The notes under the pieces: model-generated | Told to the model about the DNA's origin: nothing | What the model saw: only the letters and a program-made list of their open reading frames with translations | The model's database searches: none | Shown here: positions 5,695 to 12,402 of the stretch, piece after piece | Layout of the letters: every line of letters starts with the position of its first letter | Position numbering within the stretch: the stretch's first letter is position 1 | Position numbers and translations under genes: made by a program | Source: DAIOHQ01 sp036744635 | Lineage (GTDB): Bacteria > Planctomycetota > Phycisphaerae > Tepidisphaerales > Tepidisphaeraceae | DNA: 14,899 bases | Reading direction: 5' to 3' | NCBI GenBank assembly: GCA_036744635.1 | Contig: DAIOHQ010000108.1 | Location: 1 to 14,899, forward strand

Positions 5695-6948
5695 ATGGAG
5701 TTGGAGTATTCCGCCCCCGCAACGGGGATTGTCACCACACGAATCGCCAATCGCCGCGTGGGAAGCGTGATGTGGTGCGCGTTCGTCACTGGCCTGGCGC
5801 TGTCCGGGCTGCTGGTCTATCTGCCGCTCTATACCACCAAGGTCCTGGCTTTAAGCAACGCGCAATACGCCCGGCTGCTGGCGCTGCGGATGGGCGGAAT
5901 CACCGTCGGCGTGATCGTGCTGGGCGCGATCAGCGACCGCTTCGGCGCCCGGCGGGTGACGATGATCTGCCTGGCGGCCGGCGGGGCGCTGCTCGCGTGC
6001 GTGGGCGGGGCTAGTCTTGGCGCGTTGCTGCTGCTGGTGCCGCTCATCAGCGCCCTGCTCAGCACCTCCTTCGTCAATCTCAACCACCTGACCCAGATCG
6101 CCGACCCATCCCGTCAGGGCCGGGCCAATACTCTCTACCGCGCCGCCGGTACGCTGGCCGGGATCGTCGCGCCGCTGATCGTCACCCGCTTCCTGGGCCT
6201 GGGCGGCTGGGTGATGGCGGCGATCGGTCTGCTGGTGGCGTCGGCGGCGGGAGTGCTGGCGAGCTATCCCCTGCACGAGCCGCACCGCCCGATCGAAGGG
6301 CTGGTATCGGAGATGCGCAGCCTGGCGGGAATGTACGCGGCGCCGCTGCGCAGCGGCGGGCTGATGCGCTTCATCAACCTCTCGATCCTGGTGACGGTGC
6401 TCGGGGCATCTCTGGATGCCTTCATCGCCATCCGTCTGACCCGCCAGCTTGGCGCCGGGGAGGTCGTGTTCGGCAGCGCCGCATCGGTGGCAGCGCTGAT
6501 CACGCTGGCGGGCATTCTGACGATGGGGGCGGTGCTGGACCGCTGGCCGCTGCGCGCAACGCTGCTCTGGCCATACGCCGTCAGCGCCGGCTGCCTGATC
6601 GGCATCGGGCTGTGCGACTCGATCGCCATGACGGTATTCTTTTTTGTCGTGGACTCCATCGCCGGCGGCATCAGCGTCGCCCCGATGAGCATGTGGATCG
6701 GCAACGAAGCCCGCGGCCACATGACCAGCGCCTTTGCCGTTCAGAAAGTGCTTTCCGGATTATATCTGGCTGTTGCGATGTGGTTCTTCGCGTTCATCGA
6801 GCCGCGGGTGGGAATCAAGAATCTGTTCCTGGTCAGCGGCCTGCTTTGCCTTCCGGTGATCGGCGCCCTCGCGCTCATGCGCGAACCGCCGAAATCGCAC
6901 CTGCTCATCGCTGAGGGAACCGCCGCGACCGAGCTGGCGAAGATCTAA
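5695..6948 (+). CDS. Major facilitator superfamily transporter
   Basis: This 417-aa protein has about twelve hydrophobic helices and fits an MFS secondary transporter of the inner membrane. The cytoplasmic loop between helices 2 and 3 carries the signature motif A, GAISDRFGARR (residues 77-87). A conserved-looking QGRANTLYRAAGTLAGI segment around helix 5 and a long central loop before LMRFINLSI separate the two halves. The substrate cannot be told; drug or metabolite efflux is usual for such proteins. The ATG lacks an SD (only GGGG close to it) and may start a leaderless mRNA. It is preceded by the inverted-repeat element and converges on the 54-aa zinc-ribbon gene with 35 nt between them and no visible terminator. 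Confidence 0.88.
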   Translation: MELEYSAPATGIVTTRIANRRVGSVMWCAFVTGLALSGLLVYLPLYTTKVLALSNAQYARLLALRMGGITVGVIVLGAISDRFGARRVTMICLAAGGALLACVGGASLGALLLLVPLISALLSTSFVNLNHLTQIADPSRQGRANTLYRAAGTLAGIVAPLIVTRFLGLGGWVMAAIGLLVASAAGVLASYPLHEPHRPIEGLVSEMRSLAGMYAAPLRSGGLMRFINLSILVTVLGASLDAFIAIRLTRQLGAGEVVFGSAASVAALITLAGILTMGAVLDRWPLRATLLWPYAVSAGCLIGIGLCDSIAMTVFFFVVDSIAGGISVAPMSMWIGNEARGHMTSAFAVQKVLSGLYLAVAMWFFAFIEPRVGIKNLFLVSGLLCLPVIGALALMREPPKSHLLIAEGTAATELAKI

Positions 6949-6983
6949 CGTTCGTGTGAATTGGGGGAGCAAGGAGCGGGCGC

Positions 6984-7148
6984 TTACCTTGGATCTTTGG
7001 CGCCGGCGATGGCGGGTTCCTTGCGGGAGTCGGGGACGCGGAAGAGGGTTTGGCAGTGCTGGCACTTGACCAGCTTGCCGCGGACCTCATCCGGAACGGA
7101 CAGAATCTTTCGGCAGCGCAGATTTGGACAGATTAACTGGACGGGCAT
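6984..7148 (-). CDS. Small MJ0042-like zinc-ribbon protein
   Basis: This 54-aa protein is almost entirely a zinc ribbon: C7-x4-C12, VPDEVRGKLVKC (C29), C32 and FRVP. It resembles the MJ0042-type finger that planctomycetes place at many protein N-termini, but the first knuckle is C-x4-C (CPNLRC) rather than C-x2-C. The ATG at 7148 is preceded by GGGAGA with about 6-nt spacing, which supports this start over a longer in-frame ORF running upstream. It lies 79 nt after the TIGR03790 gene on the same strand and may be cotranscribed. Function unknown. Confidence 0.7.
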   Translation of the reverse strand: MPVQLICPNLRCRKILSVPDEVRGKLVKCQHCQTLFRVPDSRKEPAIAGAKDPR

Positions 7149-7227
7149 AGTGTTCTCCCGTGACTTTATCGGCCATCGGCGGCCGGGGCTTGAGGAATTG
7201 GCGGGGTGCTGTCTCGAAGGCGGAAGT

Positions 7228-9018
7228 TCAAATGCCGTTCTCCTGACGCGGACCTGGTTCGGGTAAAGGCAGTGGGACCGGCTGGGGAGCGGCAGCAGGC
7301 ATCGACGCCGGGCGGGTGGAGGGGGCGCTTGCCTGCGGATGCAGCGCCTGGCGGAGATTCGGCGGCAGGTCATCCTCGGCGAGTGCGGGGTGGGCCTTGT
7401 AGGGGTTGTAGAGCGGGTCGCCGATCATCGCCATCATCCAGCTCGCCAGCGGGTTGGTCTTCCAGTAGACCTCGGCGAGGGTGAGCTTGCCGGTGAGCAG
7501 CAAGGGGAAAAACTCATTGGGCTTGGGGAAGGCGTGAAGGTAAGGCTCGGCCACCGGGCCGAGCGTGCCGGCGATGCCGTCGGCGAGCAGGCCGCGCACC
7601 CAGCCGTGGTCCTGCTCATTGCGCAGGGTCGTGAGCTCGAAGCTGGCAACGTGATAGCCGACCGCGCCGGGATTGAACTTGCAGGCCGGCACGTAGTTGT
7701 GTACGGAGTACCAGCCGCAGTAGAGGGCGACATCCTGAACCGAATTGGCCGGCAATACTTCGGGCTTCTGATCGTGGGTGAGTTCGAGCTTGGTCTTGGT
7801 GGCGATGAGGCTTGCGAGGTCATCGAGCTCGGTGTCCATCTCGGCGTAGGTGCGATCGTTGGGGCCAAGCTTCTTAGACCCGCCGGAATCAACCACGACG
7901 CGGCCTTTGAGGCCTTCAGTCTCTGCCTTCACGCTGGCATCGATGATGCCGGTCACGATCGCGGGCGTTGGGGCATCGAGGCGCATGACCATCAGCACGG
8001 GATCGCCATTGACCTGTTTGATCGTGTAGTTGAGCAGGTTCGGGACCCACTGGCCGGGCATGTAATGGTCCCACCAGACCATGCACAACTCGTTGTCGAC
8101 GGCTGCGCCGGTGCCGCCGGCGTCCCAGCCCACGATTTGGGTATTGACGACCCGGGCATAGAGGAACATGCCCATGAACTGCTTCACCAGCGTGCGGACC
8201 TGCTGGCGCGCCTGCGGGTCTTCCGGCCGATCCTGCAGGACATTCACCTGGTTGGCCGCAGCCTGCACCTTTTTTGCCAGATCGAGCCACTTTTCCCGCT
8301 CTTCAGGTTTCTCGTTGGGATTCTTGATCTGCGACTGGCCGAAGCGGGCCAGCATGGCAGCCGAGCCGCCAAGCTGCTCGAGGGAGTTGACCCAGAGCTG
8401 GAACGTTTCACCGCGCAGTTTTTCATCCTGCACCTGGGCGAGATGCGACTGGATGAAAGCGATGACATGATCGGCGCGGGGCGCGAGCTGGTCCAGCTCG
8501 GCGCCGGGTTTGGGGGTGAAGCTGTTGTCGATGAGTGCGGCCTGCTTTTCGAGTGGCAACACCACTTTCTCAATCTCGGCCCGGATGTCTTTGAGCTCAT
8601 CGCGCAGTTGGGCCAGCTCTTTTTTCTCGACCGGCGTGTTGAGGCGCTGCCCGAGTCGAAAAGGCACGCCATAGAAGGTGACGAGGCATTTGATCTTGTC
8701 GCGCAGTTGGTGGTCGGTGAGGAAGGTGCGGATCGCCGGCACTGCCTTCTTGTCATAATCCTCGCGCGACAGGTCTTCGAAGGGAGGAGTCGCCGGGAGA
8801 TCCAGGGCGATGATGCGGCCGGCGGGGATGGACCGCGCCTTGGCGTAATGCTCGGCCAGGGAGAGGCTGTCAGGGACGTTCTTATTCACCACCAGCGCGA
8901 TCTCATCGGGCGTGAGCGCGCTGGCCTGGGTGCTGACCAGCAGCAATAGCAGAATCGCCAGCGGCGTCGGCCGCCGGAGAATGCGGAGGCACGCGGGAAT
9001 CAATTGAATAGAGGTCAT
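7228..9018 (-). CDS. TIGR03790-family exported protein
   Basis: This 596-aa protein starts with a signal peptide (basic residues, a leucine-rich core at about 20-28, and an ASA cleavage site near residue 34), so it should act in the periplasm or outside. The order of conserved blocks fits TIGR03790: LTPDEIALVVNKNVPDSL, IPAGRIIALDLP, KCLVTFYGVPFRLG, ELCMVWWD, LVMRLDAPT, then GIAGTLGPVAEPYLHAFP, FFPLLLTGKLTLAEVYW and GDPLYNPYK near the end. A charged, likely helical insertion (about 125-300) splits the N-terminal part, and the tail is proline-rich. The family has no known activity; its reported distribution follows exosortase-carrying species. The ATG overlaps the upstream stop as ATGA, implying coupling to the pentapeptide-like gene. 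Confidence 0.85.
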   Translation of the reverse strand: MTSIQLIPACLRILRRPTPLAILLLLLVSTQASALTPDEIALVVNKNVPDSLSLAEHYAKARSIPAGRIIALDLPATPPFEDLSREDYDKKAVPAIRTFLTDHQLRDKIKCLVTFYGVPFRLGQRLNTPVEKKELAQLRDELKDIRAEIEKVVLPLEKQAALIDNSFTPKPGAELDQLAPRADHVIAFIQSHLAQVQDEKLRGETFQLWVNSLEQLGGSAAMLARFGQSQIKNPNEKPEEREKWLDLAKKVQAAANQVNVLQDRPEDPQARQQVRTLVKQFMGMFLYARVVNTQIVGWDAGGTGAAVDNELCMVWWDHYMPGQWVPNLLNYTIKQVNGDPVLMVMRLDAPTPAIVTGIIDASVKAETEGLKGRVVVDSGGSKKLGPNDRTYAEMDTELDDLASLIATKTKLELTHDQKPEVLPANSVQDVALYCGWYSVHNYVPACKFNPGAVGYHVASFELTTLRNEQDHGWVRGLLADGIAGTLGPVAEPYLHAFPKPNEFFPLLLTGKLTLAEVYWKTNPLASWMMAMIGDPLYNPYKAHPALAEDDLPPNLRQALHPQASAPSTRPASMPAAAPQPVPLPLPEPGPRQENGI

Positions 9019-9341
9019 TGCAGGTTCTTGTTACGGCTGGAGGCTTCGGGCGTTGCGGTCGGGACCTGCTGCGCGGCTTCGATGGCCGGAAGGTTCTGCT
9101 TCTGCGCCTCCTCGATAAAGGTGACCAGGGCTTTGACCTCGGCCAGAGACTCGGGGCTGCCCCACAGCAGCAGCCGGTCGACGTGCCAGTTGCAGCGCTC
9201 GAACACGCACCCTTCGAGGTGGTAAAGCGACTCGCGCAGCACGATGGTGCAGGCGATGAACTTGCAGCGGACAAATGCCTGGCCGCTGATATAGACGGTC
9301 TGGTTTTGAAAAGTTTCCCCTTCGTGTTTCGTCAAAAGCAT
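9015..9341 (-). CDS. Small pentapeptide-like beta-helix protein
   Basis: This 108-aa protein shows repeated F-x-x-C-x-F-x-x-C spacing (AFVRCKFIACTI, then GCVFERCNW) in its first half, which looks like a short right-handed beta-helix of the pentapeptide-repeat kind. The second half is a helix (SLAEVKALVTFIEEAQKQ) and a disordered tail. No signal peptide is seen. I chose the ATG at 9341 because AGGAG stands 8 nt before it and a TTGACA promoter lies further upstream; the ORF is open beyond that without good start signals. Its stop overlaps the start of the TIGR03790 gene by 4 nt. Function unknown. Confidence 0.75.
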   Translation of the reverse strand: MLLTKHEGETFQNQTVYISGQAFVRCKFIACTIVLRESLYHLEGCVFERCNWHVDRLLLWGSPESLAEVKALVTFIEEAQKQNLPAIEAAQQVPTATPEASSRNKNLQ

Positions 9342-9381
9342 GCGGGATTCTCCTGCTGGTCCGAATGATTGGTGCCGGGGT

Positions 9382-9410
9382 AATGTTGCATACAGGGGGC
9401 AAAGTGTCAA
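9382..9410 (-). promoter_or_regulatory. Promoter of the pentapeptide-like/TIGR03790 operon
   Basis: On the minus strand a perfect -35 TTGACA (9410-9405) is followed after exactly 17 nt by AACATT (9387-9382). The predicted start near 9375 gives a leader of about 34 nt carrying AGGAG before the ATG at 9341. Confidence 0.6.
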
Positions 9411-9465
9411 ACCGCAGCCTGCGGAGATGCACATCCCGCGAGCTATAAAAGACGCCGCCGGTACG

Positions 9466-9471
9466 TATAAT
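9466..9471 (+). promoter_or_regulatory. -10 element of mutL
   Basis: A perfect TATAAT stands 6 nt upstream of the in-frame GTG at 9478; the expected transcription start falls on the GTG itself. The -35 region is weak. Confidence 0.55.
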
Positions 9472-9477
9472 CGCGCT

Positions 9478-11355
9478 GTGGCCAGTGGACGCATTCAGAA
9501 ACTTCCGATTTCGCTGGTGAACCGCATCGCCGCCGGCGAGGTGATCGAGCGCCCGGCCTCGGTGGTGAAAGAGCTGGTGGACAACGCGATCGACGCCGGA
9601 GCCAGCGAGATCACGGTGGAGGTGGAGGATGGCGGCCGGGAGCTGATTCGGGTCATCGACAACGGCGGCGGCATTCCCGCTGATGAGTTGCCGCTGGCGT
9701 TCGCCCCGCACGCCACCAGCAAGATGATCTGCGATGAAGATCTGGGGCGCATCAGTACCATGGGATTTCGCGGGGAGGCGCTGGCCAGCATCGGATCGGT
9801 GTCGCAGGCGCGGATCATCAGCCGGGTGGCCGGCAGCGAGGCGGGGTACGAAATCTTCAATCGCGGCGGCGCGATTGGTGACGTGCAGGCGGTGGCGGGC
9901 AACGTCGGCACGACGGTCGAGGTGCGGAATCTGTTTTTCAACACTCCGGCCCGCCGCAAGTTTCTCAAAGGCGCCTCGACGGAATTTGGGCACATCTCCG
10001 AAGCGGTGATGCGCTCGGCCTTGCCGTTTCCCAATGTGAGTTTCAAGCTGTCGCACAACGGGCGCAATGCCCTCGACCTGCCGGCGGGCAGTGAGATGGA
10101 TCGGCTGCTGTGCGCCTGGCCGGATGAGTTTCACGAGCAGCGTCTGCCGCTGCAGACGGGGGATGCCGAAGTCCGCATGCGCGGCGTGATCGGGCTGCCG
10201 GAACTGGCCAGGCCGACGGCGAAATACCAGTATCTCTATCTGAATGGCCGGGCGATTCGCGACCGCTTTATCCAGCACGCGCTGCGCGAGGCGTATCGCG
10301 GATTGACCGAACCGGGGCGGTATCCAGCGGCCATTTTGCTGCTACAGGTGCCGCCGCAAGATGTGGATGTGAACGTTCACCCCACCAAGGTGGAGGTGCG
10401 GTTTCGAGACTCGGGGAGGATTCATTCGCTGGTGCTGAGCGCGATTCGCGAGAAGCTGCTGGGATCGGACCTGACGCCCAGCGCCGTGCCGATGCGCGCG
10501 GATGGCGATGCCCCGCGGCAGGAGATGCAGGCCAAGCTGGCGGCGTTTTTCCGGCAGCTTCCCGGCGAGTTCATGGAGCCGGGGACGACGCCCAGCGCCC
10601 TGATCGCGCCGCCGGCGTCGCCGAGCACGATGTATGATGACGAGCCGCCGCCGGCCGCCGGAGCGTCCGCGGCGGCGCCATTCCCGGCGCCCTCTGCGCC
10701 GGAAATGCCGCCGATGGAGGAGATCGCCCAGCGCATAGCGGCGCCGGGCAGCGTGGGCGGGACAGGGGGGGCAGGGGGCCAGGGGGGTGCGATTCAACTG
10801 CACAACAGCTATCTGGTGGCGCAGAGCGAGGATGGCCTGGTGATCATCGACCAGCACGCCCTGCACGAGCGGATCATGTATGAGGAGCTGCTGGCGCGGG
10901 TAAATCGCGGGCCGCTGGAATCGCAGCGGCTGCTGATTCCGCACACGGTGCGGGCGACTTCGCGGCAGATGGGAATGCTCGAGCAGATCGCCCCGCTACT
11001 GGCGCGGCTGGGGATCGAGGTAACGCCGTTCGGGCCGGACACCGTGGCGGTGCAGTCTTTTCCATCATTCCTGTCGCGGCTGGAGCCGGGGACGTTCGTG
11101 CAGGAACTGCTGGAGCGCGGCGAGCAGGAATTGCTGGACATGCACCACGAGGAGGTGCTGCACAAGGTCCTGGACATGATGGCCTGCAAGGCGGCGGTGA
11201 AGGCGGGGGATCCGCTGTCGGCGGCCGAAATCGAGGCACTGCTGGCCCGGCGCGAGCTGGTGGAGCGCTCGAGCAATTGTCCACACGGCCGCCCCACCAC
11301 CCTGCGACTGACCTTGCGCGACCTGGAAAAGCAATTCAAGCGCACAGGTTTCTAG
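9478..11355 (+). CDS. mutL: DNA mismatch repair protein MutL with endonuclease motif
   Basis: MutL couples mismatch recognition by MutS to strand incision. From GTG 9478 the product has 625 aa. The N-terminal GHKL ATPase shows ELVDN (E32, N36), DNGGGI (61-66), GFRGEAL (96-102) and NLFFNTPARRKFLK. A proline/alanine-rich linker (about 340-440) contains a glycine run encoded by G tracts (G7 at 10765-10771). The C-terminal dimerisation domain has DQHALHERIMYE, matching the DQHA(x)2E(x)4E endonuclease motif (D458 to E469), plus ACKAA (C570 region) and CPHGRP (601-606), so it should be a nicking MutL, unlike the E. coli protein. I chose GTG 9478 because GRIQKLP then sits at the family's usual N-terminus and TATAAT lies just upstream; ATG 9340 would overlap the divergent gene. 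The stop codon is the loop of a 13-bp palindrome. mutS is not in the window. Confidence 0.95.
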   Translation: MASGRIQKLPISLVNRIAAGEVIERPASVVKELVDNAIDAGASEITVEVEDGGRELIRVIDNGGGIPADELPLAFAPHATSKMICDEDLGRISTMGFRGEALASIGSVSQARIISRVAGSEAGYEIFNRGGAIGDVQAVAGNVGTTVEVRNLFFNTPARRKFLKGASTEFGHISEAVMRSALPFPNVSFKLSHNGRNALDLPAGSEMDRLLCAWPDEFHEQRLPLQTGDAEVRMRGVIGLPELARPTAKYQYLYLNGRAIRDRFIQHALREAYRGLTEPGRYPAAILLLQVPPQDVDVNVHPTKVEVRFRDSGRIHSLVLSAIREKLLGSDLTPSAVPMRADGDAPRQEMQAKLAAFFRQLPGEFMEPGTTPSALIAPPASPSTMYDDEPPPAAGASAAAPFPAPSAPEMPPMEEIAQRIAAPGSVGGTGGAGGQGGAIQLHNSYLVAQSEDGLVIIDQHALHERIMYEELLARVNRGPLESQRLLIPHTVRATSRQMGMLEQIAPLLARLGIEVTPFGPDTVAVQSFPSFLSRLEPGTFVQELLERGEQELLDMHHEEVLHKVLDMMACKAAVKAGDPLSAAEIEALLARRELVERSSNCPHGRPTTLRLTLRDLEKQFKRTGF

Positions 11356-11368
11356 GAAACCTGTGCGC
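11340..11368. repeat. Perfect 13-bp palindrome spanning the mutL stop codon
   Basis: GCGCACAGGTTTC (11340-11352) and GAAACCTGTGCGC (11356-11368) pair perfectly; the 3-nt loop is the mutL stop TAG. The arms share the CACAGGT...ACCTGTG outer stem with the repeats at the window ends. No T-tract follows on the plus strand; on the minus strand a loosely T-rich stretch follows (TTGAATTGCTTTT), so it might help end the polyprenyl synthase transcript. Confidence 0.85.
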
Positions 11369-11454
11369 GTACAAGGAGGGGACTGCCATCGCGCCTGTCG
11401 GCAATGCCCCCATGACACTTACGTAAAGCCAAGCCTGTCAATTAATGTAATGAG

Positions 11455-12402
11455 TTAATATGACCGGCTGACGGTAAAAAGCGCGATTTCGTTCAGCAAA
11501 CCGCGCAGGGGGCTGTCCGGCGCCTCGGCCAGCGACTGCCGGGCCTTGTCGGCGTATTGACCCGCCAGCGCAAGGCCGCCTTCGAAGCCCTTGTGCTTCC
11601 TGATGATTTTTTGCGCTTCGGCAAGGTCGTGCGGGGTCTGGTTTTTATCGGCCAGCGTGCGGACCCAGAATGCGCGCTCCTCAGGCGTAGCGGCGGACAG
11701 GGCCAGCAGGACGGGGGCGGTCATCTTGCCTTCGCGGAAATCGTCGCCGACTGTCTTGCCGAGCTTTTCCTGATCCGCGCTGTAATCCAGCACATCGTCG
11801 GCGATCTGGAAAGCGATGCCGAGGTTCAGGCCGTATTCGCACATGACGGCGGCTTCTGTTTTGCCGTAGCCGGCGATCAGCGGTCCGATCTCGCAGGCGG
11901 CGGCGAACAGCGCGGCGCTCTTGGCTTTGACCACCCGCAGGTAATCGTTCATCGTCGTCTCGAGATTGTTCGCGGTGGTCAGCTGCAGCACCTCGCCCTG
12001 CGCGATGATCGACGCGGCGTCGGAGAGAATGCGCAGCACCTCGAGCGAGCCATCCGCGACCATCAGCTGGAATGAACGTGAAAACAGAAAATCGCCGACC
12101 AATACGCTGGCCTGATTGCCGAAAACGACGTTGGCGGCTTCCTGTCCCCAGCGCTCGGTGCTTTCATCGACGACGTCGTCATGGAGCAGCGTGGCCGTAT
12201 GTATGAACTCCACCGCCGCCGCCAGCCCGTAGGGGCGCTCGCCGCCGTTGCCGTAAAGCCGGGTGCTGGCGAGCGTCAGCAGCGGGCGGATGCGCTTGCC
12301 GCCGGCGGCGATCAGCCACGCGCCGACCTGCGGGATCAGCGGCACGTCGGATTGCAGGTTTTGCAGAATGAGGGCATTGACCTTTTTCATGTCATCGCCC
12401 AT
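11455..12402 (-). CDS. Long-chain trans-polyprenyl diphosphate synthase
   Basis: The enzyme condenses isopentenyl diphosphate onto an allylic primer to make the polyprenyl chain used for quinone side chains or similar. The 315-aa product has GKRIRP (35-40), the first aspartate-rich motif DDVVD (75-79), GNQASVLVGDFLFSRSFQL, the second motif DDVLD (202-206), and GKTVGDDFREGKMTAP. The residue five before the first motif is alanine (A70), which leaves room for long chains, so an octaprenyl (IspB-like) or heptaprenyl synthase is likelier than a farnesyl or geranylgeranyl synthase. The usual RRG after the first motif is R84-W85-G86 here. The ATG at 12402 lies inside the end of the upstream gene (11-nt overlap); ATG 12390, just after that stop, is an alternative. 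The 99 nt between this gene and mutL hold only the mutL-stop palindrome and no T-tailed terminator. Confidence 0.92.
   Translation of the reverse strand: MGDDMKKVNALILQNLQSDVPLIPQVGAWLIAAGGKRIRPLLTLASTRLYGNGGERPYGLAAAVEFIHTATLLHDDVVDESTERWGQEAANVVFGNQASVLVGDFLFSRSFQLMVADGSLEVLRILSDAASIIAQGEVLQLTTANNLETTMNDYLRVVKAKSAALFAAACEIGPLIAGYGKTEAAVMCEYGLNLGIAFQIADDVLDYSADQEKLGKTVGDDFREGKMTAPVLLALSAATPEERAFWVRTLADKNQTPHDLAEAQKIIRKHKGFEGGLALAGQYADKARQSLAEAPDSPLRGLLNEIALFTVSRSY

Noticed and set aside
7339..8949. 536-codon open frame antisense to the TIGR03790 gene
   Set aside because: It lies wholly inside a gene with signal peptide and family motifs on the other strand; the translation is shadow-like and has no SD or promoter.
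9340..9477. 46-residue N-terminal extension of MutL from ATG 9340
   Set aside because: It would overlap the divergent gene start and its promoter, the residues do not resemble MutL, and the GTG at 9478 matches the family start.
9031..10278. 415-codon minus-strand frame across the mutL promoter and 5' half
   Set aside because: It overlaps both the pentapeptide-like gene and the MutL ATPase domain, which are each well supported in other frames.
11424..11431. TTACGTAA palindrome downstream of the polyprenyl synthase gene as operator or terminator
   Set aside because: An 8-bp palindrome alone is expected by chance, with no T-run or second half-site nearby.
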